Assembly (NCBI GenBank): GCA_005406025.1
Contig: BGZK01000010.1
Location: forward strand, 434,001 to 498,000
Reading direction: 5' to 3'
DNA length: 64,000 nt
Source of the DNA: Eumeta japonica
Lineage: Eukaryota > Arthropoda > Insecta > Lepidoptera > Psychidae
In this document: one piece after another, positions 24,201 through 36,345 of the stretch
Position numbering within the stretch: the stretch's first letter is position 1
How the letters are laid out: the number at the start of each line of letters is the position of its first letter
Program-made: the position numbers and the translations under genes
Notes under the pieces: generated by a model
What the model was told of the DNA's origin: nothing
The model's database searches: none
Seen by the model: only the letters and a program-made list of their open reading frames with translations

Positions 24201-24337
24201 CAGAGTACCGTAAAATGCCTTCCTGGAAACACTTCTTTTGATTCGACTGATTGCAAGTCGCCGGTCGACCAGCACATATAAATTTTACAATAATGGGAGG
24301 GAAATTGGGCGCGAGAAGCGGGTCAAAATGATAATAT
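21261..24337. other. No supported gene
   Basis: AT-rich DNA with scattered short frames. 22951-23169 (minus, 72 codons) has no recognisable domain. 23690-23880 holds degenerate short tandem text ('tttcgaactcgc', 'tttcggtcctggttcc', 'ctggtttagatttagtttcc') that makes a 98-codon Lys/Ser/Arg-rich minus frame; similar text occurs at 40785-40865, so it is a repeat. 23390-23450 has a weak inverted repeat. Confidence 0.45.
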
Positions 24338-24388
24338 ACATTTTTCTAAATTAAATGATTCTTCATTTCATTTAGAAAAATGTATCAG
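24338..24388. repeat. Inverted repeat
   Basis: Arms 'atacatttttctaaat' and 'atttagaaaaatgtat' are separated by about 18 bases. It lies 100 bp outside the transposase relic and could be part of that element's end, although no partner copy was found on the right side. Confidence 0.6.
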
Positions 24389-24487
24389 ATTTAAATTTAG
24401 AAACGCATCAGTTAGTTTATGATTTCGTACTCAAGTCAACACGTCTTATGTACTGAAGTTTTTTTTGTAATCCATATTTGTTTTAAA

Positions 24488-25545
24488 ATGTATGCACGAT
24501 CACGCTATAGCAATCAGATATTGCTGACATTCTTTTCGTGTATGGATTTTACAACGGCGACGCTAGAGCTGCTGCTCGCGAATATCATAGAGGATATCTG
24601 AACAGAAGAACACCAAATCATCATGTTTTGATGAATGTGTATCGTAGAATCTGTGACTACAATATTTGCACGCTACCCATCAAGCTGCAACCTCGAAACT
24701 CTATGCATTCGTGTTGAAGATCTTGTTCTTGCAGAGATTTATCAAGATTCTACAACAAGAACTAAAGGAATAGCTTTAAGAAGGATTAAAGAAGTCGATT
24801 GTTCGGAAACTTAAAAAAAAAAGAAGTTGTACAGCTTTTTCATTTTCGCTGTGTGCAAGGATTATATGAAGGAGATTCTGCACCGCGAGTTGTATTTTCT
24901 TCGTAAATACTTTTGAAGGTGATACCGGAACAAAACTTTTTAAGGAAACATTTGTGGACAGACGAAGCATAAATTAATACAACGGGAATAACAAATTATC
25001 GCAATTTACGTATATGGGCAGAAGTAAACCTAGATGTTTAGGCTTCGGTGTTTCAAAGGAAGTTTTCTGTCATTATTTCGGTCAGAATCATTGACAAGTT
25101 TTAATTGGGCCTATAATATTAATTGAAACTTTGAACGGGCCAAGATTCTAAAATTTTTACAAACTACATTTTTGAATATCGTCGATGAAATGTATATTCA
25201 GTATAAATGTCAAAGGTTTCAACTAGATGGTAGTCTTGCTCATTTTTGTGTTCTAGTACCGGCACATTTTAATCAAGATTACTACTGGATTGGGCGTCGT
25301 GGTACAGTATCTTGGCCAGCTAGATAATGAAACTTTACACCCTTGGATTATTTCTCTGGAGGACTTTAAAATAAAAAAGGTTTACCCGACTAATAAACAC
25401 GCGCGAAGAATTATTCAAAATATTTTTTCCTGTTGCAAATGAAATTCGAGTTTCTCCAGAAATGATCTGACGTGCTACAGCATCTGTGGCTCAGCCCCGA
25501 TCAACGATTTTTTCGAACAGGGGAAGAAAGTTAATAATGGCGCCC
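24488..25545 (+). pseudogene. IS630/Tc1-mariner-type transposase relic
   Basis: The relic covers the full length of a transposase with a DUF4817-like N-terminal helix-turn-helix. It shows NGDARAAAREYHRGYLNRR and TPNHHVLMNVYRRICD (24555-24655), FHFRCVQGLYEGD (about 24836-24875), FQLDGSLAHF (about 25217-25246), then WIGRRGTVSWPAR (about 25288-25326), TPLDYFSGG and SPEMI-RATASVAQ near the end. In the family the 'QDGAPPHF' Asp and the 'SPDLTPLDFFLWG' Asp are catalytic; the SPDL part is destroyed here. Several stops and frameshifts occur, so the gene is dead. Terminal inverted repeats could not be fixed. Confidence 0.75.
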
Positions 25546-27480
25546 ACTCTCTCTAGCGTCTTAGACAAATTGTTGAAAGGACTCACAAATATATAGTGGA
25601 TTATACGTTTTGTGATCGTTGCAACAAGAACCCATTAGAAATTTGCACTCTTTATTACCTATTGACTAATTTATTTTTTCATTTGTGTGGCATAAAATTA
25701 TTCTTGTCTAATAAACTGTTTTCTTCAAAAAAAACTATTTGATAAATAATTTCTTTCCCAAATTAGTTTTTGGAAAATAGTTTTTGCAAATAAATTATTA
25801 GAAGAAAAGAATTTTTCTAGAAAATTTATTGAAAAAAGTTTTGGTAATTACGTAGAATCGTAACTTTTTTTTAATTTATTCTACTCTAAAGGGTAAAAAA
25901 ATTAAGTTAAACAATTAAAATTGCTTTTTTAAAAAAAGTCTAATATTAAGATATTGTCTATTTTTTTAATTCATCATATTTTTCATGTTCAATATGAAAA
26001 AATACAACAATATCGAAAAAAGTAGTCAATATTTTTTGAATGGTCAAGAGTTGTATTATTAATGTTTGGACTTTTCAAAGTTATTATGTAAAGCTCCAAT
26101 CCTGTAGTACCACTATAGATAATTAAATCAAATTTTCTTACTATTTTTCTAAATATTACATATTTTTATTTTTGACAAAAGAAATAGAAAAAAATATATT
26201 AATTAGATATTTTTTGTCGTTAATTATTTGTAAGATTAAAAAAAAATCCCCCAATTATTAAATGGTATCAACAGTCTGCTGCAGTACAACAGCTTGGAGT
26301 GCATTTTAGGCTGCTGTGGCCACTCGTGCGACGGTTTGTCTAAAGAATCACGGCGGCCATTTTATTAATTAAAATAAAATACCTAATCACATCGTTTATT
26401 TTTTACTACTTGGAGTTAACGAAAAAAGCAACATCATTATTGCCAACTCTTATGAAATTCATTTATCAGTAATTTCTTTTGTCGGCGAAAACAAAAGAGC
26501 TGCTCTGGCGAAGGGGTACTATTGATGTTGTGGTTTTCGTTATTTTGACAAAGAGTTAGTGTTATGATATTCCCACGTATTATTTAGATAAATGTAGACT
26601 TATAATACAATAATAATAATGTAATCTTAGCGACTTGGTTTTTCCGAAATAGAAGCTAAGCCAAAAATTTTTACTAAATTCATATTCTTTTTTTGCTACC
26701 AAGACATGAAAGAATAATTTACTTTATTATTAGAAAGCTAAGAAATTAAGGTATAAAAATGTACTTTTCCTTTAAGCACTAGTTCATTATAAAAAACTTA
26801 TTCAATGTTAAGCGCATAGCAGTGAATTGAAAAATTGCGGTGGTTGTAAAAAATATTTAATGACTCTGATCATCTTCTTTGGCGTATTTTTGTCTATATA
26901 AATATATAAACAAGCACATATATGAGTGCAACGTTGAGTCAAAATTTTAATTTTGGACCATTTGTTGAACAATTTTTGGAAATGAAGGTTTTGAATAAAT
27001 GACCATTAAACTTTTATTTAAGAAGACTATTAATTATTATTGTTAGAGATGTCAAATGGAGGAAAAATTGACACCAAATGTCAAAAGTGCTTTATGATTC
27101 TGAGTTTCTTTACAACAATTGTACTTTGTGGTTCTGAGATTAGAACGTATAAAAATAAAGTTAATGTGTATTTTATATAGAATGTTTGAAGCAATTTTAA
27201 AAAAATGAAGTAAAAAAACGCATTATTTCTGAAATTCAAAAGAACTGCATAATTAATTATAAACGAAATCTTAGAAAATGTAAATTTATAATTTTCTAGG
27301 GATTTAATTTGCATTTGGGTTTTTTGAAAATGACTTTTGGGGAAAAATAATTTCAAATGCTGGTGACACTAGGTGGTGTTGTGAATATTCTAAAAGTGTT
27401 ATGATACGTTGTATCACTGAGCGTTGTATATATAATAATGTTCTGTGGTGATGAGTTATTGTGGTCTTCACTTTGAAATA
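25546..27480. other. AT-rich stretch, no gene; promoter side of the zinc-finger gene
   Basis: 25700-26260 is extremely AT-rich with runs of A and T. 26275-26345 is a GC-richer island ('ctgctgcagtacaacagctt') of unknown nature. The 27361-27500 part precedes the zinc-finger ATG and should hold its 5' UTR and promoter; no clear TATA box was identified. Minus-strand frames at 27081-27591 overlap the zinc-finger exon and look like shadows. Confidence 0.45.
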
Positions 27481-27500
27481 TTTGTTGCGGTGTTGGAAAA

Positions 27501-30500
27501 ATGAGTGATTCTGATGGTGCAATTGAATATTTAGATGAAGATGCGGACATTGTCCAACAATGCGTGATAACGTCCAATGTTGATGTTCCAATCGTACCTA
27601 TGCCTGTGATTAAAAGTCCGTTACTTGTTGAGAGGAAACGTCGTACAGTTGCTTCTTCGCACCATAGTCACAGTGCCCAGAAACGTAGAAAAGATGTAGA
27701 TGATGATGAAGATTACGATCCAAGGAAAAATGCAAATTCTAAAATGAAAAGGAAGTCTTATTCTGTACATAAAAAATCGTCACCATTTAACCGGATAAAA
27801 ACGCCGGTAGCCCCGGCATTTTCCCCAACACCAAAAGAAATACATACTCAAAAGTTCGTTAGTTCAACTGAAAATGTAATTGTAAAACAAAAAACAGAAC
27901 CAAAAACAACAGTCGAAGCAGACAAACCGTCGAACGAAATTGTTCACGTATATGATTATCGAGATCCTTTGTGTATTCGAGATGAACCTTTTGTTGGCAA
28001 CGAAGAAGAAATGGGCCACATTAAAGACTGGAATAGATTGTGTTATGAACAATTAATAAAGCATGAAAATCCTTTAATGCCAGATGAACCAGATACTTAT
28101 ACAAAGAAGTCTTTAATATTTAGAAATGTTTGTAATAATCTGACAGGTGGGTTTTTGGCATTAATTTAAAAAAAAAGAGCCTTATTTTAAGATTTAACAG
28201 ACCTGGATTATTTACATTAGTTTAGCCATTTTATGGTATTTCTTAATTCATATAGGAGTAGGGTGTATTGTATTTAATATATGTTTTATAATGTTAGGGC
28301 TCATGTGAACTTTTATTTCATTAAAATTTTGCTATGGAAATTATTTGAAATTAAAATGAATTTATCACATGCAAAAGTCAACATTCTTTCAGATTTTTCA
28401 TAATGTAGTATCGTAGATATTGGGTATTAACCAAATTTAATGTCTCTGAATCTTTTCAAATGTCCATAACAAGTAGAGCACTGTTAGTATGCAATGTGAG
28501 CTGTCAAGCTTGTGAGTATGTCGACAGAGCTTATAGAAATAGCAGCTTGTTTTCACTTGTAACTTTGCTTGCCATTTTATTCCAGTCTATTGCTCTCGTT
28601 TTGATCAGAAATTTCAGTGATCTTCCTTTGACATGTTTAGTTTTTAACTTTAACAATTAATTATTTCAAATGAGAGTTTGAAGTACACTGCTGTCAGTAT
28701 TGTGTTATTAAATTACTATGATGGTGTGAAGGAATATTTGAATCACTGCAGAATGAAGAACATAGATTTTTTTTGTGCTTTCAGGCAAAGAAGTTCCAAC
28801 AGTGTGGAGTAGATTAACGATAAGAAATCAAGATGGCAGAAAGAAGTCCGAGGGGTTCGAAAGTATTCTTCCGAATTTCACAACCGCAAAGATTGATTTT
28901 GAAATGTCTACTCCCACTCCACGAAACCAAAAAAGTCCAGTGCTGTCTTCAAATTGTGTAATATTAACTAAGGAAGAGCACAAGGACGGAGAAGTGTTGG
29001 TGGGTTATAGGCCACAGGAAGCTTTGGCGCATGTGTTCAAAGCTATGCAGGAACTGTAAATATTTTTTAATTTCTAGTAAATGCCTTTCAAAACAGTCTA
29101 CTCAAATAAAAAATAGTTGAAATAGATTTAAAATAATCATCCTGTATCTTAGTTTTTTTTTTTATAAAATTAAGAAAGTTTTACATGTAATACAATAAAA
29201 AAAATAGTTCCTTCTTTCACCTAGCTATTTTGTGTAATTACAGCAAGTCATACACTCACAAAAAATATTTTGTATGAAAGAGCAAATCACTGTTTGTCAT
29301 CCGTTTTAAAGGATTTTTTCTTTAATTTAAGTAGACATATTGAATTTATATCACAATTCTAATCCTATTCTGATTTTGGTCCAATGAAACATTTATATTC
29401 ATATTAATTTCTTAATTATTGTATCACTTGTCATTTTTATTCAATACTAATTTCCACCCATGAGGTTGCCCATATGTACAAAATGCATTACAGAGTTTTT
29501 TTTTCAATGGCTCTCACTCTAATCCCATCTATACTCCCACACAGCTGGCTTTTCTTGGAAAAGAATTTTGATTTTACTAATTAATCAACTTTTCAAATAT
29601 ATTCTTGAAAACATTAGTTTTGAAGTCTGAGAGCATTGACAAACAGGATGATATCAAACGGGCTATATAGTGTGTGTTAATTAACATGTGGTTTTAACAA
29701 TGATATGATTATCAAGATCCCAGTTAGATACCTATGTGCAAATCATACATGGAACAGACAATTGACACAGATCTTAACTATATTTTCAAATAGTTTACTT
29801 CTTAGAAATTCCTCACTATTTATTGCTTGCCTGTTTATAAGTTTAAATGTTTATGAAAACAATTGTATAATCATGCAAATTGTAGTGTTAGAGCTATGCT
29901 GTAACCAACTTTGTTGCAGTATAAAAATGGGCCAGTTTGACCAGTGAGATACCACAGTATAGAATATAGAATACAGACATCTCAGAGTATAGAATACAGA
30001 CATGAAGTAACAACTGCTGTTGCATTTCATCCAACGAGTGAGAGTCCCGGTGGCCCGCTCCCTCTTCCATCCCCTCTCCCTTATTCATCAGATATCTTGT
30101 TGCTACCCAAGAGGCTAACAATGCACTAATGTCTCCTCTGGGGTTGCGAGTGTATATGGGCAACAGAAACCATCTACTTTCTGTTGGCTCTCATGTTGCT
30201 AAAATACCATATAAAAACAAGTTTATCTTGAATACAACTTTCCTTTAAGAACAGGATATCAGGTAGCTACTACACTGGTTCATTCTGGATAAGAAATATT
30301 TATTTTAGGTTTACAAATTAATTTGTTTAAAATATTATTGTTTTTCTTGTACCAGACTTTAATCAGTCCACTACTGATATATTCTCCCATCCTATAGTTT
30401 TATTTCAGAAAAAAATCGGATCTTAAGCTCTTTTTAGATGAGCATTACCATATGTAGGGCGCACTGTAACTCTCTAGAACTGGCCACTTACATAATCAAT

Positions 30501-33500
30501 ATTTAAAGTGTAATTACTGGGTCTATCGAGATGAGCCTAAACTGACCAAAGTGGCGCATGAGCAGTGTCTCTAAGTGGGATGATTCCTTCTTTTTTTAAT
30601 AAATCTGGACATGAGGCTACTGTTGCTTTGGTGAATGTTATACGACCATTTATTTTCTGTAAGTTAATGACGAATTCCATAAAAATAACCGTTTACGTTG
30701 TATCATCTTACACTACAACAGTACAAGTACTCACACTGCCAAACAAAGAAATACATTTTTGAAGGAGAAAAACATAGAATTTATTGGCAATCCTGCATAG
30801 AGTCTTGAACAGGCACCTTGTGACTTTTTCTTTCACAAAAATTAAGAACCAATTGTGCAGTCAAAGATTTTCATGACCAGAAGAGGCTGGCGAAGATTAT
30901 GAAAAAAATGTTTCCGAAGTCACTAGTGAGGAATGGCATATGTGTTTTTAAAATTAGTTTATTCATGTGAAGAAGTGCATTTGTGCTAATGGAAAAATTT
31001 TGAGAAACAAATTCATTTTTGACCATTCATAGTATATTATTTTTATTCTTTCCAGAAATTTTCAATGCACCCTATGTACAATAATACCATCCATAACCAA
31101 CAGTTTAACATTCTCTCGGAGTTATGGAACTTTCTGGTTACATTTGACTTACTTAAAAATATATTTCTCAAATCGGCCATCATTGACAAGATTAAAATCC
31201 AATACCTTCTGGTTCAAGGGTAATGTTCTTAATCCATTGAACTGGTTTAGGTTTATTGTAATATTCAAATTATAATATTCTCCTTTGCTGCTAAAACATG
31301 TGATAACTGATATATTCATTATGCACATAGTCACAAAAATACCGTATACAACATCTTAGGATTTGAGTTCCTATTATCGGCACTTCAAGCTGGCTATTGA
31401 GAATTATTCTAGCATTGCTTTTAATAAAAACTTTTCCTTTCCAGTGTCGAAGTAGAAGGTAAAATGTCAAATTTAAAATATTTAGAAGAGAAACTGCAGT
31501 GTAAGATTTGCACTTCATGTTATCAGTATTCATGGCGTGGCGCCAGACAGGAAAAATTTGGAAGAAGTGAGTGCTCTATGGTCATATCATTTTCATGCAA
31601 ACTAAATATTAGTTTTAAATTCTTGTTACCTGTTTTCATTTATTGCCATAAGAATTTTACAAATAGATGTTTTGTCCGTTATCAGTTTTGGCTATATTTG
31701 GCTGGCTAAATATTAGCATTTTAAGATTGATACAGAGACAAGTACAATGTGACATTTTCTTTCTTTTTTGATGCCAACATGCATCAAAATGTTTTGATTG
31801 TACAAGCATTGTTAATTATGACAAATAAAAGTAAGCTTAAAAGGGTTTCTTGTCGGTATTGCTCCTTTTTATGTTCCAGAATTAGAGACAGTGTTATTTT
31901 AACTTTCAACAAGGGTATACAACCCTTTTTATTGAACTAAAACACTTTTATTTTGTATGCATTGTGTTGCATATATTCTATTTCTTTAAAATTCCAAGAA
32001 ATTCCTTAACACATTGTATGCTCTACGACCTAAAGTTCTTATTAGGTTCGCATACTATTATATATAGTTCTTACTATTGTACTTTTACATAAATTTAACA
32101 TACTTAAATATAATATGTAAAATTTGTTGTTGGAAAGAGTGATAATGAAAAAGTGACCTATGACATTTAAATTGTAATATTATCTATGACACATTAATAT
32201 TGCCACCCGGTAACATACAAATGACTCTTGGGATTGTTGGGCGCCAGTGACCATCTAGTCTCCGGTGGCTCACCTACTTGTTGACCCCTGGAATATGCTA
32301 TATATATCTAATAAAAAAATTGGATACATTGAACAGTTGAAATAGAAGTGCGAAATTCAAAAGTTTAATTAGTATTTTTTCACAATTGAATAAATGAATA
32401 AACAGTACTCAAATTTATAAATGATAATGTTTTCAATAGTGATTAAAATTAATTTTCCATCTATAAAGTACAATGATATATAATATATTATTTTAATGTC
32501 TTATAATTATTTAAAATGGTACTATTTTGAAAATATCTTATGTCATTAACAATTGTTTGTAAGTTTTTGATGCTTAATAAGCTTTAGTAGATAATAGAAT
32601 GCAACGTGGCATTTTTTTTTTGTACAGAGCAAATCAAGTGTGGGATATGTAGCCGTGGATTTATAAACACATACAATTTTGTTTCGCATCTGAAAGTGCA
32701 CTCTGCAGAAGAGGTGAAACTGAATAAAAAGGCTCTATGTAAAACCCTCGCTGAAGTGAGTTTTTATTTTTGAATTACATCTTATTAACAGTTTTAATTT
32801 TAATGAGCTTTAATTGAAAATTAAGCCTATTCAATATTTGAAATTCTACTCGAAATTCTTGAGTAAATTTTTTTTTCCCAAGAAATTGAGTCATTGTAAA
32901 TAAAGTTAATTAATAAGTATAGGTAATCATTGTATGGTTAAGGTAAAATTGTCAAATTGGGAAAAAGAATATTTTTTTATAAAACTAAAGAGAAACTTTT
33001 TTGTTTTGATTCGTCCTCTTTTTAAGGCTGTTGTTTTGTTTACTCTAAATAAAGAAAATGAAGTGTAAATTATCGATCTACCACACCATTGTTTAATATT
33101 TACATATTTATTTTGTCAATTAACATTAATATTATTTGCAGTCAATCGGCTATCATTACAAATGTCGTATTTGCCAGAAAAACAATAGTACAATTAAAGA
33201 GGCCAGGAAACATATGCTGGTGCATAAAGGTAATTGATGTCTTTATAAACATAATTACAGATTTGTTTAATCTGTTTTTTGAATAAAAAATACTTTGACT
33301 CGTCTGAGTTGCTTGCATACAAGTGCTCACAAGGACAATTCTAGAACTGGGCCCATGCATTACAATTTTTTAAAATAAAGCAGTTATGTAGTGATTTTCA
33401 TAAATTAAAATTTTTTTTTCAATAAAAGCGCAAGTATTCATATTAATTTCAATAACAGAATTTTGTTTAATTTATTTATGATGTCTGGTTGTTCATATGT

Positions 33501-34641
33501 GTGCTCATTACTATGACTTACTAATACTGATGAAACGCATACAATCATAATTAGCTGTTGATAGTAGATGGCGTTAATAGTAAAAAAGTGGCAAAAGTAG
33601 TTTATATTTTAAAAAATTGTGATACTTAAGTATGAAAAATTTCATTCTTTTTACAATTTTAAAAGTGGATCGTTCAGTATTTGTTGAATACAAATTCAGT
33701 ATTTATACAATTTGAATACAAGTTCTCTATGTGTAGAAAACAAATATTGATATTCATAATTTTTATTTTTAGAATTGTTACAATGTTTTTGTGTAATACA
33801 TGTTTCAATTAATAAACATATTCGTTTGGAGACATTCCTATAATTTCAGTTGCTTCAGTGTTCTACTATGGCATGCTAATCTAAGCTGCCATTATTGACT
33901 AGTAAATGGTGCCATTCTTATGAAACAAAAAATAGTTTGTGGCCCTTTTTAAGTGGGCATGATAATGAGCAAAGAAATAATTTAGGGCAAAATAAGCTGT
34001 ACAAATAATTGTTATTTCATGAATATTGTTTCTCTTATTTCCGAATTTTTATAAGAATATAATATAGGTCAATCATATACCTGCAGTTGGTGTTAATAGT
34101 TAAATAAATTATCTATATTAAAAAAAATGGATCACTATTTTTGTCAATTTTATTAAAACAACAAATAAGTGTCTTCGGTTTGATACATCAGCATAGTAGT
34201 GTTTAAAAATCTGTATATGATTAGTTGATGCATGTTATGATAAAGAAAAAGTCAACGCTATAGACGCATCATGTCTAAGAATATGAATATATTTTGCTTC
34301 CCAGAACATATTTGGTTTGCTAAAATCAAAAATGATCTGTGGATGGATCCCAGATCATTCTTGATTTTAATGCATCTGCTATCACTGTATCGCAGCGTCA
34401 GTTTGATAAGGTCGTATATCTCAAACATTGCTGTCTAAAAAAAATCACAAATACAGTATTAATTTTCTAAACTTATGATGCAAAAATGTGATTAATTTCA
34501 TAATCTAACAATATTGATAGTGAGTCTTACAATTTGTGAATGTCTCCTCTAATAATTTAAACTGACAATGTGATTTAACTTTTATATTCTGATTGAGTAA
34601 TTGATTTTTTTGGCATTTCAGGTTCCAAACAATTCTTTTAA
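27501..34641 (+). CDS. C2H2 zinc-finger protein, six exons, 424 residues
   Basis: Exons: 27501-28146, 28785-29055, 31445-31566, 32628-32755, 33142-33229 and 34622-34641. All introns are GT-AG (donors gtgggt, gtaaat, gtgagt, gtgagt, gtaatt; acceptors tttcag, ttccag, gtacag, ttgcag, tttcag). All junctions keep one frame, ending at TAA 34639-34641. The start has a good context (gaaaaATGAG). Residues 1-18 are acidic; basic nuclear-signal-like patches are ERKRR (44-48), KRRK (61-64) and KMKRK (81-85). Residues 145-215 look like a conserved folded block. Residues 325-331 are CKICTSC. Finger 1 uses C351, C354, H367, H371 and finger 2 C397, C400, H413, H417 (both C-x2-C-x12-H-x3-H). It is probably a nuclear DNA- or RNA-binding protein. 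I do not recognise the orthologue. 5' non-coding exons cannot be excluded. Intron retention would give stops at 29057 (after exon 2, losing both fingers) or 33235 (after exon 5). Confidence 0.85.
30005..30215 (+). repeat. LINE tail fragment in intron 2 of the zinc-finger gene
   Basis: 'gtctcctctggggttgcgag', then 'tatatgggcaacagaaacca' and 'tgttggctctcatgttgct', is a diverged form of a LINE 3' tail common in Lepidoptera, as I know it. It is preceded by a pyrimidine-rich block (30055-30085). It lies fully inside an intron and adds no exon. Confidence 0.55.
32195..32295 (+). repeat. LINE tail fragment in intron 3 of the zinc-finger gene
   Basis: 'gttgggcgccagtgaccatc' and 'tccggtggctcacctacttg' match the same tail type as at 30005-30215 and 10660-10740. 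The fragment is short and diverged. Confidence 0.5.
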
Positions 34642-35196
34642 GTCGGAAATCATAGGACAACATGAAAGTTAACCAACAGAGTGGACAATCGTGAACAATT
34701 TTTGTGATGTAAAATATTGTTGGAATGAATTGAACTAAAAAAAATATGATATCAATGCTTTTGTTTTTGCTTCCACATTAGAAAATGGATAAAAATCCAG
34801 ATTTCACTTTAATCTGTAGAAATATAAAACAGCTACATAAAATGTTGAAAGTAATGAGTTGAACAATGTAATTAGTAGTACAGAATATAAGTACAAATTT
34901 GCATCTTAGGTTGATTTTTTTTATATATGAAGACCCTTACAACTACAGCTTTTGATCATAAAGAAACATTAAAATTATCTGTTAGGACACAGTGATAATC
35001 TCAAACTGAAAAAATCCTTAGCTATGAACATTGTTGGTCCAAACATATGCCACAGGCAGAACTTTGTTTTTTGTGACAATTTACGAAAACGATTTATAAA
35101 GTTCTAAATTAATTTTGGGTCAGTTGGTGAGCTTATTTTGATTTGAAAATGTTAGCTAAGTGCGAATCATGCACCGAAAGCTCACAATTTAAAGCG

Positions 35197-35253
35197 TTAT
35201 GAACTTATATTAATTAAAGTGGCTCAGGATTTAATTAATACAAGTTCATAATG
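35197..35253. repeat. Inverted repeat
   Basis: Arms 'ttatgaacttatattaatta' and 'taattaatacaagttcataa' flank a loop containing gtggctcagg. This is typical of a small MITE remnant. Confidence 0.75.
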
Positions 35254-35497
35254 GTGACGGGGTGGCTGTTGTGATAAAAAAATTGCGGGTGCGGATTTCT
35301 TCACCCGCAAATCTAGATTTCTAGATGATATCTCACGGAGTATCTTTGGATAGTGTACTAACGCTCTACACTTTTGGATTAAGCAGGTTCAATCGACTCA
35401 TTTCGAGGAATAACTGAAATATTAAAAAGCGGTATAATCGGTAATTATTTATCATTTTTAACGCTGGGCGACTGATATATAAGACAACAAGTGTACT

Positions 35498-35592
35498 CCC
35501 ACTCACGTCAAGCACCGATATATAAGTCGTAAACGACTAATATATCGGTGCTTGGCGTGAGTGTACTTTGTTTACAAAGTACACTCACGCCA
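35498..35592. repeat. Nested inverted repeats sharing one arm
   Basis: Three arms: 'ccactcacgtcaagcaccga' (35499-35518), 'tcggtgcttggcgtgagtgt' (35545-35564) and 'aagtacactcacgcca' (about 35577-35592). The middle arm can pair with either the left arm (loop around agtcgtaaacgact) or the right arm (loop around tgtttaca). The sequence can therefore form two mutually exclusive hairpins. It is probably the end of a TIR transposon duplicated by a foldback event. Confidence 0.8.
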
Positions 35593-35764
35593 ATTTTTGG
35601 GGTATGTATAAAATAACCATGAATATTTTATATACAGTAAGGTAGACAATATAAAGAATAAAGCGAATTATCTAAAACTATCTTTGCAAAAAGATAAAGA
35701 TCATAAAATGTGTTTTAGATTTTGTATTTTTTTTTCACTATCAGTCACCAATCTGTTGTTTGGC

Positions 35765-36345
35765 CACGAACTTTCGAAACAGGCCCTAAGCAGGACACTT
35801 GATCCACCTTCGTGTCCGCATTGGGGCGTATATTTGAAGCAGCAGTAAAATCTGCCAAAACACCTACGGCGGGCCACGAGGGAGGAGAAGCGGTATTAAA
35901 TTCGTGGCCTTTATATTCTCTCTCGAATGACTTCAATGAACTAGTGGTGTTGACTTCTGGTGATTTTTTAATTGGCCAGCCATTAAATGTGGTTCCGAGT
36001 ATCCGTGTAGTGATATACCGGTCTCACGGTTGTTGCGGTTTCAGTGGTTGTAGCAGATCTTGCAAAAAATTTGGAAGCGGTTCCAGTCCGAATATTTGCA
36101 CACGCTGCAATAGCGGTACAAGTGGACGGACTTAGCGGAATCGGAAGTTGGAGACGTAGTTTTAATCAAAGAGGACAACGTTTTTCCCTTCCAATTGGCA
36201 ACGTGGATGGATTTTAAAATTGTATCTTGGATGGGACGATGTTGCGCGGGTGGTAGATGTGCGGACCCCTATCAGTGTATAAATCGACTGGTTATCAGCT
36301 TTGCACGTAAGCAGTAGCCTGTTTAAGGGCGGGGGGCCCACTTAT
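35765..36345 (+). pseudogene. BEL/Pao retrotransposon pol C-terminal relic
   Basis: In plus-strand frames with several breaks the sequence encodes RIFEAAVKSAKTP (about 35827-35865), LTSGDFLIGQPLNVVPSI (about 35947-36003) and, after frameshifts, VVLIKEDN-type sequence (about 36147-36180) and VARVVDVRTPIS (about 36241-36276). These follow the order of the integrase end of BEL/Pao polyproteins: LWEA-VKS-K, LTP-HFLIG-PL, VVLI-EDN and RVV-VRT. A 107-codon frame covers only part of this. Reverse transcriptase and gag are absent. It is a truncated retrotransposon relic. Confidence 0.6.

Larger units (their letters stand above)
34642..35764. other. 3' side of the zinc-finger gene, with hairpins
   Basis: Expected to hold the 3' UTR. 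No canonical AATAAA is found close to the stop; ATTAAA occurs near 34970 and 35213, and AATAAA only at 35657. Two inverted-repeat structures in this stretch are listed separately. Confidence 0.4.

Noticed and set aside
27304..27591. Minus-strand ORFs overlapping the zinc-finger first exon
   Set aside because: They overlap a well-supported exon in antisense and have no domain.
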